A stretch of 64,000 nucleotides of DNA from Halostagnicola sp. A-GB9-2 (GTDB lineage: Archaea; Halobacteriota; Halobacteria; Halobacteriales; Natrialbaceae): contig NZ_JASJOC010000003.1 in NCBI RefSeq assembly GCF_030068615.1, forward strand, positions 62,001 through 126,000. Direction: 5' to 3'. Under the pieces are notes generated by a model that saw nothing but the letters and a program-made list of their open reading frames with translations, ran no database searches and was not told the DNA's origin. Both the position numbers and the translations under genes were made by a program. Below, in pieces: positions 25,741 to 34,582 of the stretch (position 1 is the stretch's first letter; the number at the start of each line of letters is the position of its first letter).

Positions 25741-27462
25741 ATGGGAATCGCAGATAACACGGCGGCGGCGGCCAACGTTAGCGGATCCATCATCCGCTCG
25801 TACGAGGAGATGGAACTCCCGGCGAAGTACTACGTGCTGGGGGTCTTGGTCCCCGCCTTCCTGTTTTTCCTCGGGACGTTCGTCGTTGCCTTCCTGCTGG
25901 ACATCTTTCTGTTCGTCCGGTTGCTGGTTCCCGTTCTCGGGCTGTTGGTCTTCGCGACAGCGCTCGGCTATCCGCGTCTCGCCGTGGACAGTCGCCGAAT
26001 CGAGATGGAACAGCGGTTCCACCTGCTCGTAATTCACATGACGGTCCTGTCGACGACCAACATCGACCGGATGGAGGTTCTTCGCCAGCTCGCAAGGGAG
26101 GATCAGTACGGCGAGCTGGCCGACGAGATTCAGCGAATCGTCGACCTGGTCGACGTCTGGCACCTGAGCCTCGGGGACGCATGCCGCCGCCGAGCCAAGG
26201 CCGTCCCGAGCGAGTCGGTGACGGACCTGTTCGAACGGATGGCCTACACCTTGGAAGCCGGCCAGGAGTTGGACAAGTTCCTGCTCGAGGAACAGGAGGT
26301 CCTGATCGAGCAGTACTCGACGGTCTACAGGCAGTCGATGAACAACTTAGACGTCATCAAGGACCTCTACCTGTCGATGATTATTTCGATGACGTTCGCG
26401 CTCGTGTTCGCGATCGTGCTCCCGCTGTTGTCGGGGACGAACCCGACGCTGACCGTTTCGCTCGTTATCGTCATGTTCATGTTCGTCCAGATTGGCTTTT
26501 TCTTCGTCATTCAGGCGGTCGTCCCGAACGATCCGATCTGGTACCTCGAGGAGGGCTACCGGACGAAAACGAAACAGCGGATGCTCGCGTCGACGATCGC
26601 CGGGTTTTCGCTCAGCCTCTTTTTCGTCGTCATGATGACGCTCGTCTTCTTCCGATTGATCCCGTCGCTGTTCCCGGTGCGGTCGATTCCGCTGTTGTTG
26701 TATATGCCTATCGCGACGCTCCCGATGTTGATTCCCGGACTCGTGTTCTGGTACGAAGAGAAGAACACCTTCGAGCGGGATCGGGAGTTCCCGAACTTTA
26801 TCCGGGCGCTCGGGACGACCGAGAGCGCAAAGCAAGCCACGACAGGAGAGGTACTCGACACGCTCCGAACGAAAGATTTCGGGCCGTTGTCCGAGAACAT
26901 CGACAACCTCTATCGGCGGCTGAACATGCGACTGAGCACGGAGAAGTCCTGGCGGTATTTCACCGGCGAGGCGAACTCGTTCCTGATCCAGAAGTTCAGT
27001 AACATGTACCTGATCGGTCGGGAGATGGGTGGCGGCCCGAAACGTCTCGGCGAACTCATCAGCACGAACATGAACGTCATTCTCAACCTTCGCGAGGAGC
27101 GAAAACAGAAGGTGACGACGCTCGTCGGCGTCGTGTACGGGATCTCGGTCGCCGCGACGTTCGCGTTGTTCATCGGATTGGAACTGGCCGTGATGCTCTC
27201 GGGCTTCGATATCGACACCGGCGAGAACATCGTTTCTGGATCGTTGATTCATACGGATCAGTACAACGTCTACGTCCTTCGGTACCTGATCGTCCTCGTC
27301 CTGATCTTCAATGCGTTCATCTCGTCGCTCGTGTTGCGACTGGCCGACGGCGGTCACTTCGGGAACTCTTACCTCCACTTCACGGCGTTGCTCTGGATCG
27401 GCGGCGTCACCGGCGCGCTCACCCAGCGATTGATCGATATGCTCATCTCAGTCGATATGTGA
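25741..27462 (+). CDS. arlJ: Archaellum membrane platform protein ArlJ
   Basis: About 573 residues from the ATG at 25741 (a TTG at 25729 is in frame). Around nine membrane helices are arranged as two T2SSF-like halves (LAVDSRRIEMEQRFHLLVIH and NMYLIGREMGGGPKRLGELI are cytoplasmic segments). ArlJ is the integral-membrane core on which ArlI assembles archaellins. Here it follows arlCE by 259 bp instead of lying after arlI, as it does in most archaellum clusters. The terminal segment (WIGGVTGALTQRLIDMLI) is complete. Confidence 0.93.
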   Translation: MGIADNTAAAANVSGSIIRSYEEMELPAKYYVLGVLVPAFLFFLGTFVVAFLLDIFLFVRLLVPVLGLLVFATALGYPRLAVDSRRIEMEQRFHLLVIHMTVLSTTNIDRMEVLRQLAREDQYGELADEIQRIVDLVDVWHLSLGDACRRRAKAVPSESVTDLFERMAYTLEAGQELDKFLLEEQEVLIEQYSTVYRQSMNNLDVIKDLYLSMIISMTFALVFAIVLPLLSGTNPTLTVSLVIVMFMFVQIGFFFVIQAVVPNDPIWYLEEGYRTKTKQRMLASTIAGFSLSLFFVVMMTLVFFRLIPSLFPVRSIPLLLYMPIATLPMLIPGLVFWYEEKNTFERDREFPNFIRALGTTESAKQATTGEVLDTLRTKDFGPLSENIDNLYRRLNMRLSTEKSWRYFTGEANSFLIQKFSNMYLIGREMGGGPKRLGELISTNMNVILNLREERKQKVTTLVGVVYGISVAATFALFIGLELAVMLSGFDIDTGENIVSGSLIHTDQYNVYVLRYLIVLVLIFNAFISSLVLRLADGGHFGNSYLHFTALLWIGGVTGALTQRLIDMLISVDM

Positions 27463-27514
27463 TTCCGGTGGCCACAAGAGCAATAACCTTCTCATCGAAA
27501 AAACCGCACAGAGA

Positions 27515-27649
27515 ATGACCCAGGGACCACGACACTTCGGAATGCGTTCGCGTGCGGTCGAATCGGTACACAGCGGAATGTTGTTGTTCGGCTACGCGCT
27601 CGTGCTCGCGTTTTTCATGGCCGGCGTAATCTTCCTCAACGGCTCGTAG
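27515..27649 (+). CDS. 44-residue single-pass membrane protein
   Basis: ATG 27515 to TAG 27647-27649. A short basic N-terminus (MTQGPRHFGMRSRAVESVHS) is followed by one helix, GMLLFGYALVLAFFMAGVIF, and ends LNGS. The hydrophobic segment, positive-inside start and position 52 bp after arlJ on the same strand make it a credible small gene. It may be a subunit or leftover of the archaellum operon. No family is recognised. Confidence 0.6.
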   Translation: MTQGPRHFGMRSRAVESVHSGMLLFGYALVLAFFMAGVIFLNGS

Positions 27650-27766
27650 AACGGGCCGCTCGTCCCTCGATTCGATCCCGGTACGTTCTCGGTTTCAGAT
27701 CGTTCTCGAGGCTACCGAGGCCGAATGTTGATCGCGGAGAAGCCGTGTTTTAACTGCACATCGCCG

Positions 27767-28399
27767 CTACTCGAGTTCTGCGAGCAACTCGCCGATCGTA
27801 CTTGACTCGCTGAGTCCGTGTTTCCCGAGCGCTTGCCGGATCCGATTCTCGGTCAGTGGCGCGTTGAACTCGGATCTGGCGAGCAAGATCGAGACTGCAC
27901 GAGTCGTCGGCGTGTTCTGTGAGACGCTCTGGGCGTACCAGAGGACGAGGTTGTCGAACGTTCCGACGACATCGTCCGAGGCGGTCCGGTGTCGGACAGT
28001 GTTGTCGTCGAACTGCGAGATGAGATCGATCGCGTACCTCGAATCGAGTCGATCGAGCTCGTCGGCGAGGACGGTCCGAGCGGCTTCGGGGCTCCGTATC
28101 TCTCCCCGTGTCCCCGACCGGTCGGTTCCCCCGCTTCCGTGGCTGGCCCCCGAGCGGGCTGGTTCGGTTGATCGGGACCGGGGCTCGAGTGACTCTTCTT
28201 GTGACACGTTCGGCGGGCTCTTGTTCGGCGAGACGACGTACCGACTGTCCGAAATCTCTGCCACGTACGGGCTCTCGGAGATATCCAGATCGTCGGGCGA
28301 GAGAATTCCCCCGCTATCAGCGGGTGCTTGCTGTTCCTCGGGCAGAACAGGCGGAACGTCTGCGTTTTCTTTCGGGTCGTCGGTGTTACCGTCTGTCAT
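27767..28399 (-). CDS. Hypothetical protein in the archaellum island
   Basis: 210 residues. The N-terminal 105 are Pro/Ser/Glu-rich and likely disordered. The C-terminal part is a compact helical domain (AARTVLADELDRLDSRYAID, then FDNLVLWYAQSVSQNTPTTR and a final KHGLSESSTIGELLAELE). There is no signal or membrane segment. It reads against the archaellum genes, between arlJ and the giant switch gene. I do not recognise it; an adaptor role in motility is only positional inference. Confidence 0.65.
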   Translation of the reverse strand: MTDGNTDDPKENADVPPVLPEEQQAPADSGGILSPDDLDISESPYVAEISDSRYVVSPNKSPPNVSQEESLEPRSRSTEPARSGASHGSGGTDRSGTRGEIRSPEAARTVLADELDRLDSRYAIDLISQFDDNTVRHRTASDDVVGTFDNLVLWYAQSVSQNTPTTRAVSILLARSEFNAPLTENRIRQALGKHGLSESSTIGELLAELE

Positions 28400-28904
28400 G
28401 GCCCATCCCTCTACACTGGACTTCGAGCCGGGGGAGAAAGAATCCTTCGCCCAATCTGATTGTATGAAAATATGAACTGTCTGTCGGGATATCAGCGCTG
28501 TTACTCGGTGAATACCCGTCCCTTATCAGTCATCTCACAGTTCTACATGCGCAGATGTAACCTCTGTTGGCGTTTCTCTTTCGTCGTTTCCGACGATCCA
28601 TCTCAGTATCCCAGCTTCGACCGACCAACCCTCATATTAATTCCTATAAATTTTAACGCATTTAAGGGCGCGGTGCCGACTGTTTCGGTCGACAGATGGC
28701 GGAGTAGACGCTCTATACGGTCGATTTTGTATGTTGGCGAGCTTGAATATAGTCGGCCACAATAACTTAATACATACGTTCATAGTTACATACCATATGG
28801 GTACCTTCGTCGTCGAGCAACACGGAGATCTGACGGGTTCTCCTTTGACACGCGGACCAGAACGCTGGGGCGACGAGGGACACAACGACCCGCTTGAGGG
28901 ATGA
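28400..28904. other. Intergenic region upstream of the giant ArlCDE gene
   Basis: About 400 bp without a long gene. It is AT-rich near 28630-28665 (ATTAATTCCTATAAATTTTA) and 28740-28800. Weak matches to the archaellin promoter motif lie at 28698 (GGCGGAGTAGACGCTCTATA) and 28736 (GGCGAGCTTGAATATA). It ends with the short frame 28797-28904 listed separately. Confidence 0.4.
28797..28904 (+). CDS. Possible 35-residue leader peptide before the giant ArlCDE gene
   Basis: ATG 28797 (in CATATGGG) to TGA 28902-28904, whose last base directly precedes the ATG of the switch gene. The product begins MGTFVVEQHGDLTGSPLTRG and is polar. The zero-base junction would permit translational coupling. There is no known homologue, so it could be chance. 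Confidence 0.35.
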   Translation: MGTFVVEQHGDLTGSPLTRGPERWGDEGHNDPLEG

Positions 28905-31900
28905 ATGGTCATGCTATCTATAATCGGAGATATGTTCAGCGGCGGTGACGACGACGGCTCCGGAGGCGGTGATTCCAGTTTGATGGGAGACGATAATATC
29001 TCCGGGAGTACGAGCGATGGCGGCTTGATGCCCGAATCAAGCACGGATGGCGGTGGCGGCATGGGAGGCGGTGATGACCTCCTCGGCGGTGGTGGCGGCG
29101 GCGGCGATATGATGGGTGGCGGTGACGATATGATGGGCGGTGGCGACGATATGATGGGCGGCGATGACATGATGGGCGGTGGTGGCGAGATGTCCTTCGA
29201 CGAGATGGACGAGGGCGGCGGTGACGGCGATGGCGCGTCGAACGAAATCGAAGCTCGCGTCGAGGAGATGGAAAACGACGTTGGGTCGCTTTCCTCGACG
29301 GTGAACACGGTCCAGAGCGAGAACGAGAAAATCAGCGAATCGCTCGAGGATATCGAAGAGAACATTCGGAAACTGCTGGAAGTCTACGAGATGGTTACAC
29401 AGGGGGTAAACCCCTTCGTCGAAGGAGATTCGCTGAGCGAGTCGTTCGACGATGGCAGCGGCGGCGCACAAGGAACCGGCAATTTCGGAGATAGTAGCAT
29501 TTTCGACGGCGATGACGAGGAGGAAGCGGCAGTCGACGATTCTGTCTCCGATGCAGACGCGGAAGACTTCCTCGACGAGGACGTCATCGAGGACGATACG
29601 GACGACGGGTTCGGTGACGAGTTCGACGACGCTGACGACGAGTTCGAGGACGATACCGGCTCGGACGACGATGTCGGGGGCGGCGACCTCTCGTTCGACG
29701 ACCTCAAGGACGAATACGAGTCGGGCGCTGCGGAGTGGGACGGCGAGGGAGATGAGATGTCCGACGACCTCGAGACTGGCGAAACTGGGACGGAGATGGA
29801 TACCGAGTCGGCGGAGACGACCACCGCGGGTGACGTCTTCGACTCGGATGTCACCCAGCCAGAGACGGCCGGATCCGCGGCCAACGATCACATCGAAAAC
29901 GCCTGGAACGACGGCGGCAGACCGTACCTCGAGTCGCTCCCCTCCGAATACGATACGGAGTTTCTCGTCATGGAGTGGCTGGACTATCTGGTCGAGGAGG
30001 TCGGCCTCGAGGGAGCAGCCCAGACGGTTCGGTTCTACGGCTCGATTCACTGGGTCGACGACCCCGTCGAAGAGTACCTGCAGACGATGCTCAACGGCTT
30101 CGGTGGCGGCCCCGACGTCGATGACCCGCAGCCGAACTCCTCGCTCGGTATCGACCACCGCCGGAGTCTGTGGTGGATCAGTCAGGTCGCATCGCCGAAG
30201 AAAAAACAGCGGACGTTCGGCGAGTGGGTCCGGGAAGAGGGGATTCCGACGAGCCGGCTGGAGACCGAACTGGATGTCGACGCGATCGAAGAGCGGGCGA
30301 CGGCCGCCGAAACGGAGTCCGAATTCGACCGCGATGATGCGTTCGAATCGGCGACCGAGAGCGAGGTGCCAGAAGAGCCGCTCGAGGCGGACTCCTCTGC
30401 CGCCGTTTCAGCGGCGACGGACGCCGGTGACGACCGGTCCGGTGGTCCGAGCACCGGTACGGAGTTTACCTTTGTGAGTTATATCGGCGTCGAGAACGAC
30501 GACGGCTCGCTGGCACCGGCTTCGAACGGGTGGGTTATCGAGGGCGAATCGGAGCGCGAGCAACCCGAAGCGGACCAGTCCTCTACTCACGACTCGAGTG
30601 AACAAGTGACTGCGAGCGAAGATGACTCGAGCGGTGGCGAACCCCTCTCGACTGCTGTCGACGCTGACGCCGCCGAAGAGACGATGGCTACCGGTTCGAC
30701 TGACTCCGGTGAAGAGACGGAAACCCCACTCGGGAGCATAGAAGAGACTTCTGCCCGCGGAGACATCGGGACTGTCGAAGAGGTTTTAGAGACAGGTGAA
30801 GCCGAACCCGAGATAGCGTCCCCTGAGACGGAGACCCCAGCCGCAACCGAAACTGGTGTCGTTGGGGAAGCTCTATCTGCGGCTGAAACTGAGGCTGTTG
30901 AAGACGAGGTTGTTGGAGACGAGGTTGTTGGAGACGAGGTTGTTGGAGACGAGGTTGTTGAAGGCGAAGCTGTTGAAGGCGAAGCTGTTGAGGACGAGGT
31001 TGTTGGAGACGAGATCGTCGAAGAGCTGGCCGTCGACAACGGTGCAACTGACGCGATTCCAGCTACGGATAACTCGCCGTCTCCGGTTGCAGGTGACTCG
31101 CCGTCTTCGGACGACTCGTCGGCCCCGGTTGTAGACGAACCGGCGGCGACAGTTTCGGACGATTCACCGCCCGCGGATGACCGGGATGAGACGGCGTCCG
31201 AGACGGCAGAACAGGAACTCGAGTGGCAGGAATCCGACGTCGACGAGGCTGGGTCGACCGGACTCGAGCACATCGAGCCCGAATCGGTCGAGGCCGAATC
31301 AACTGATGCCGAATCGGGCCAGACTGAATCAGCCAAAGCCGAATCAACTGATGCCGAATCGGTCGAGGCCGACCTGACCGAATTCGACCCGGCCGATACC
31401 GAACCGGCGGCGGATGTCGTCGAATCGACCGACTCCGAATCGGTGGAACAGGCGTTCGACTGGGAGGAATCGGACGAATCGGATGCTTCCCAAGCCGGCG
31501 GTAACGATGATTCGGACGCTTCGCAAGCGAACGATTCCGACGATGAGATCGACTGGCTCGACGATTCCGACGATGACCCGTCGGACGGCGACGACGATCC
31601 CGGCGATCTCTGGAGCGACTCGGAGTCCGGAGGAAACGGTGCGCTCTGGGACGAGTCCGGAACGGAGTCGTCCCCTCAGGACGACGACGATGGCTTCTGG
31701 AACCCGGCAGATGAGTCGGGAGACGGGCCTGAGGCGTCCGGACCCGACGGCGAACCACGCGCTCGAAACACGGCCGATGTCGCTCCACAGGGCGTGGACA
31801 CTGACGGCGGTCAGGCGCTGTGGGAGACAGCGGGCGATTCGTCGGCTTCCGCCGACGGCTCCTGGGAGACAAACCAAGACGGGATGTCCGAGAGCCACGA

Positions 31901-31946
31901 CGACGTATCGGTTTCCGAAGAATCGCCGGACGCGGAGGAACAATGA
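28905..31946 (+). CDS. arlCDE: Giant ArlCDE-type switch protein with repetitive acidic tail
   Basis: 1013 residues, against about 350-500 for usual haloarchaeal ArlCE/ArlD proteins. Residues 1-100 hold Gly/Asp/Met repeats (GGDDMMGG units). The ArlC coiled-coil part is at about 112-172 (NEIEARVEEMENDVGSLSST, then VTQGVNPF), and the ArlD/E domain at about 340-430 (LVMEWLDYLVEEVGLEGAAQ, LQTMLNGFGG, SLWWISQVASPKKKQ). After that come about 580 residues of acidic low complexity, including EVVGD pentad repeats near 665-705 and AESTDAES-type repeats near 785-830. A short VSYIGVENDDGSLAPASNGW segment near 522-545 looks folded. Its stop overlaps the arlH start (ATGA). Confidence 0.9.
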   Translation: MVMLSIIGDMFSGGDDDGSGGGDSSLMGDDNISGSTSDGGLMPESSTDGGGGMGGGDDLLGGGGGGGDMMGGGDDMMGGGDDMMGGDDMMGGGGEMSFDEMDEGGGDGDGASNEIEARVEEMENDVGSLSSTVNTVQSENEKISESLEDIEENIRKLLEVYEMVTQGVNPFVEGDSLSESFDDGSGGAQGTGNFGDSSIFDGDDEEEAAVDDSVSDADAEDFLDEDVIEDDTDDGFGDEFDDADDEFEDDTGSDDDVGGGDLSFDDLKDEYESGAAEWDGEGDEMSDDLETGETGTEMDTESAETTTAGDVFDSDVTQPETAGSAANDHIENAWNDGGRPYLESLPSEYDTEFLVMEWLDYLVEEVGLEGAAQTVRFYGSIHWVDDPVEEYLQTMLNGFGGGPDVDDPQPNSSLGIDHRRSLWWISQVASPKKKQRTFGEWVREEGIPTSRLETELDVDAIEERATAAETESEFDRDDAFESATESEVPEEPLEADSSAAVSAATDAGDDRSGGPSTGTEFTFVSYIGVENDDGSLAPASNGWVIEGESEREQPEADQSSTHDSSEQVTASEDDSSGGEPLSTAVDADAAEETMATGSTDSGEETETPLGSIEETSARGDIGTVEEVLETGEAEPEIASPETETPAATETGVVGEALSAAETEAVEDEVVGDEVVGDEVVGDEVVEGEAVEGEAVEDEVVGDEIVEELAVDNGATDAIPATDNSPSPVAGDSPSSDDSSAPVVDEPAATVSDDSPPADDRDETASETAEQELEWQESDVDEAGSTGLEHIEPESVEAESTDAESGQTESAKAESTDAESVEADLTEFDPADTEPAADVVESTDSESVEQAFDWEESDESDASQAGGNDDSDASQANDSDDEIDWLDDSDDDPSDGDDDPGDLWSDSESGGNGALWDESGTESSPQDDDDGFWNPADESGDGPEASGPDGEPRARNTADVAPQGVDTDGGQALWETAGDSSASADGSWETNQDGMSESHDDVSVSEESPDAEEQ
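29106..29191 (+). repeat. Tandem GATATGATGGG-type repeats in the giant ArlCDE gene
   Basis: Four units of 18-24 bp built on GAYATGATGGGYGG encode D-D-M-M-G-G-G. All are multiples of three. Confidence 0.75.
30903..31015 (+). repeat. 15-bp tandem repeats GAGGTTGTTGGAGAC
   Basis: Three perfect copies in a row from about 30907, then variant units (GAAGGCGAAGCTGTT twice) and another GAGGTTGTTGGAGAC, encoding D-E-V-V-G and G-E-A-V-E pentads. The base identity between units points to recent slippage or recombination. Confidence 0.8.
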
Positions 31947-32701
31947 GTCAACTCAATAATATCTTCTCTATCGGCCTCGACGATCGCGACCGACTGAACA
32001 AGGAACTTGGTGGCGGCATTCCGACCGGAAGTATCGTCCTCATGGAAGGGGACTACGGTGCCGGAAAAAGTGCGCTGTCCCAGCGGTTTGCCTACGGCCT
32101 CTGTGAAACCGGAAAATCGGTTTCCTTTCTCTCGACCGAACTCGAGGTACAGGGCTTTGTCAAACAGATGCACTCGTTGAACTACAACGTCGAAGAGCAT
32201 CTCCTGTTCGAGAACATGCTGTTTTTACACGGCGACCTCGACAGCGGGAGCGTGTTATCCGCCAGCGACGACGAACAGAACCGACAGGATCTGCTGACCG
32301 ACCTGATGGAAGAAGAAACCATTTGGACAGCCGATGTTGTGATCGTCGACACCTTCGATGCGATCTTGCGAAACGATCCGAAGTTCGAAGCGCTGGTCAA
32401 ACAGAACGAGGAACGCCAGGCCGCCCTCGAGATAATCTCGTTCCTCCGGGATATCATTTCCCAGGGGAAAGTCGTCGTGTTGACGGTCGACCCCTCGACC
32501 GTCGGCGAGGAGGCGATCGGGCCGTTCAGATCGATCGCGGACGTTTTCATGGAGCTAGAGATGATCGAAGTTGGGAACGATATCCGACGACAGTTGTTCA
32601 TCAAGCGGTTTGCGGGGATGGGTGAACAGGTCGGTGACCGCATCGGCTATTCGGTCCGTTCGGGCACAGGAATCGTGATCGAAAACCGGAGTGTTGCCTA
32701 A
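31943..32701 (+). CDS. arlH: Archaellum ATPase-regulator ArlH
   Basis: 252 residues of the RecA/KaiC-like ArlH family. The Walker A motif is GDYGAGKS (36-43), and the Walker B-type strand ADVVIVDTFDA follows. ArlH binds but hardly hydrolyses ATP and controls the ArlI motor. The start at 31943 (MSQLNNIFSIGLDDRDRLNK) is chosen because it overlaps the ArlCDE stop by four bases and fits the family start. arlI follows after 11 bp. Confidence 0.94.
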   Translation: MSQLNNIFSIGLDDRDRLNKELGGGIPTGSIVLMEGDYGAGKSALSQRFAYGLCETGKSVSFLSTELEVQGFVKQMHSLNYNVEEHLLFENMLFLHGDLDSGSVLSASDDEQNRQDLLTDLMEEETIWTADVVIVDTFDAILRNDPKFEALVKQNEERQAALEIISFLRDIISQGKVVVLTVDPSTVGEEAIGPFRSIADVFMELEMIEVGNDIRRQLFIKRFAGMGEQVGDRIGYSVRSGTGIVIENRSVA

Positions 32702-32712
32702 GCGAGTTAGCA

Positions 32713-34386
32713 ATGACAGAGCTGGGAACACCAAAGCCGTCGGACGAGCTTCGAGAACTTGCCGCGCGTCGACCGCACCTCCGTGAACATTTAAAGAAGT
32801 TCAGACAGATCACGGGCGAATTTCCGGTCCTGATTGACGAGCCATCCGCAGAGTACGAGACGGATCATCCGAACGTCCTGTACCCGGTCGGTGGCCCGAT
32901 TTTCAGCCACATTTACGGCGACGTCGGCGCGAAGATGCAGTACTTCGCCGTCGAGCCGACGCTTTCAGAAGAGGAACAAGAGGTCTTTCAGGCGGTCAAA
33001 GACTCCCTGTTGCGCCGGAGTACGAGCAAGACCGCACCCGAAAATGACGCCGAGTACGACGACCAGATCGAGGAGTTGCTCCAGGAGGCGACACATATCA
33101 AGGGCGACGACCTGAACAATTTCCTCGACCGACTCAAGGTCCAGTTTCATCCGGGCATCCAGGAGATTCCACAGGAGACTTACGAGAACATTAGGTACCG
33201 GTTGAACCGCGATATCGTCGGCCTCGGCCCGCTCGAACCGGTCATGCGCGACCCGGAGAACGAGGACATTCACGTGATCGGCCCCAACGAGTGTTATGTC
33301 GATCACGGCACCTACGGCATGGTCGAGACGACCGTCGACTTCGGGACTCAAGAGGAGTTCGATAGCTGGCTGAGCAATATGGGCGAACGGATCGGGAACC
33401 CGATGACGGACGCCGAGCCGATTATCGACTCGACGCTTCCGGACGGCTCCCGTCTGAACGTGATTTACAGCGACGATGTGAGTGTGAAAGGGCCCAGCCT
33501 CACGATCCGTCAGGGCGACGAGGTTCCGCTGTCGGTCACCCAGATTACGAACTGGGGAACGCTCTCGCCCCAGCTCGCGGCGTATCTCTGGTTGTGTCTC
33601 GAGAACGAGCGAACGGTGTTCGTCGTCGGCGAGACGGCGTCGGGGAAGACGACGACGCTGAACAGCATCATGTCGTTCATTCCGCGCGACTCGAAGATTT
33701 ACACCGCGGAGGACACCGCCGAGGTGCTTCCCCCTCACGACACCTGGCAACAGCTACTGACTCGAGAGAGTCGGAGCGAGGACAGTGCGGACGTCGACAT
33801 GTTCAATCTGGTCGAGGCGGCGCTTCGTTCCCGTCCGGAGTACATCGTCGTGGGCGAGGTTCGTGGTGAGGAGGGTCGGATGGCGTTCCAGGCGGCCCAG
33901 ACCGGCCACCCGGTTATGCTTACCTTCCACGCGAGCGATATCGTTTCGATGATTCAGCGATTTACCGGGGACCCGATCAACGTCCCCGAGACGTTCATGG
34001 ACAACGCCGACGTGGCACTGTTCCAGAACCGGGTGAAACAGGGCGACGACGTCCTGCGTCGGGTCACGAGCGTTCAGGAGATCGAGGGCTACTCCGACCA
34101 GATGGACGGCGTCGTCACCCGGCAGGTGTTCTACTGGGACCCCGTCGAGGACGAGATCGTCTTCCAGGGGATGAACAACTCCTACGTCCTCGAAGAACAG
34201 ATTGCGACGCTGCTCGGGTACGCGGACACACGAGACATCTACGACGATCTGGAGTTCCGGGCAGATATCATCGAACGGATGATTCAGGAAAACATCCTCG
34301 AGTATCACGAGGTAAACTCCACGATCGATCAGTTCCAGCGTGACGGCGTCGAGGGGCTTCCGTTCCATATCACCCGTCCGGATTGA
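32713..34386 (+). CDS. arlI: Archaellum motor ATPase ArlI
   Basis: 557 residues of the type II/IV secretion ATPase superfamily. The N-terminal domain covers about 1-290. The Walker A motif GETASGKTTT starts near residue 306, the Asp/His box region (YTAEDTAEVLPPHDTWQQLL) follows, and Walker B lies in the EYIVVGEVRGEEGRMAFQA segment. ArlI powers both assembly of the filament and its rotation. The final segment GVEGLPFHITRPD ends the operon arlCDE-arlH-arlI. A 196-bp gap with a motility-type promoter site separates it from the transducer gene. Confidence 0.95.
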   Translation: MTELGTPKPSDELRELAARRPHLREHLKKFRQITGEFPVLIDEPSAEYETDHPNVLYPVGGPIFSHIYGDVGAKMQYFAVEPTLSEEEQEVFQAVKDSLLRRSTSKTAPENDAEYDDQIEELLQEATHIKGDDLNNFLDRLKVQFHPGIQEIPQETYENIRYRLNRDIVGLGPLEPVMRDPENEDIHVIGPNECYVDHGTYGMVETTVDFGTQEEFDSWLSNMGERIGNPMTDAEPIIDSTLPDGSRLNVIYSDDVSVKGPSLTIRQGDEVPLSVTQITNWGTLSPQLAAYLWLCLENERTVFVVGETASGKTTTLNSIMSFIPRDSKIYTAEDTAEVLPPHDTWQQLLTRESRSEDSADVDMFNLVEAALRSRPEYIVVGEVRGEEGRMAFQAAQTGHPVMLTFHASDIVSMIQRFTGDPINVPETFMDNADVALFQNRVKQGDDVLRRVTSVQEIEGYSDQMDGVVTRQVFYWDPVEDEIVFQGMNNSYVLEEQIATLLGYADTRDIYDDLEFRADIIERMIQENILEYHEVNSTIDQFQRDGVEGLPFHITRPD

Positions 34387-34479
34387 CTGAACGCATCAGG
34401 AAAACTCGTCGTGCTCGCCGACCGAATTGGCTGTGTCCATCCGGCCGGCTCGAGCGGCCACGGAAACCGTCTCTGTTAC

Positions 34480-34511
34480 GGCGAGAAGAATTAACTGCTT
34501 GTAGAATTATT
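34480..34511 (+). promoter_or_regulatory. Archaellin-type promoter motif upstream of the transducer operon
   Basis: GGCGAGAAGAATTAAC begins at 34480 and differs from the archaellin repeat GGCGAGTAGAATTATA at only a few positions. A second partial copy, TGCTTGTAGAATTATTT, begins at 34496. The transducer ATG is about 85-100 nt downstream, as in the archaellin genes. Confidence 0.5.
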
Positions 34512-34582
34512 TGGATAGTTAACACGTAGTGTTCGAACCGTGGTCGGTGTGCGTGTAACCGCGAATCAACGGAAGGATAACA

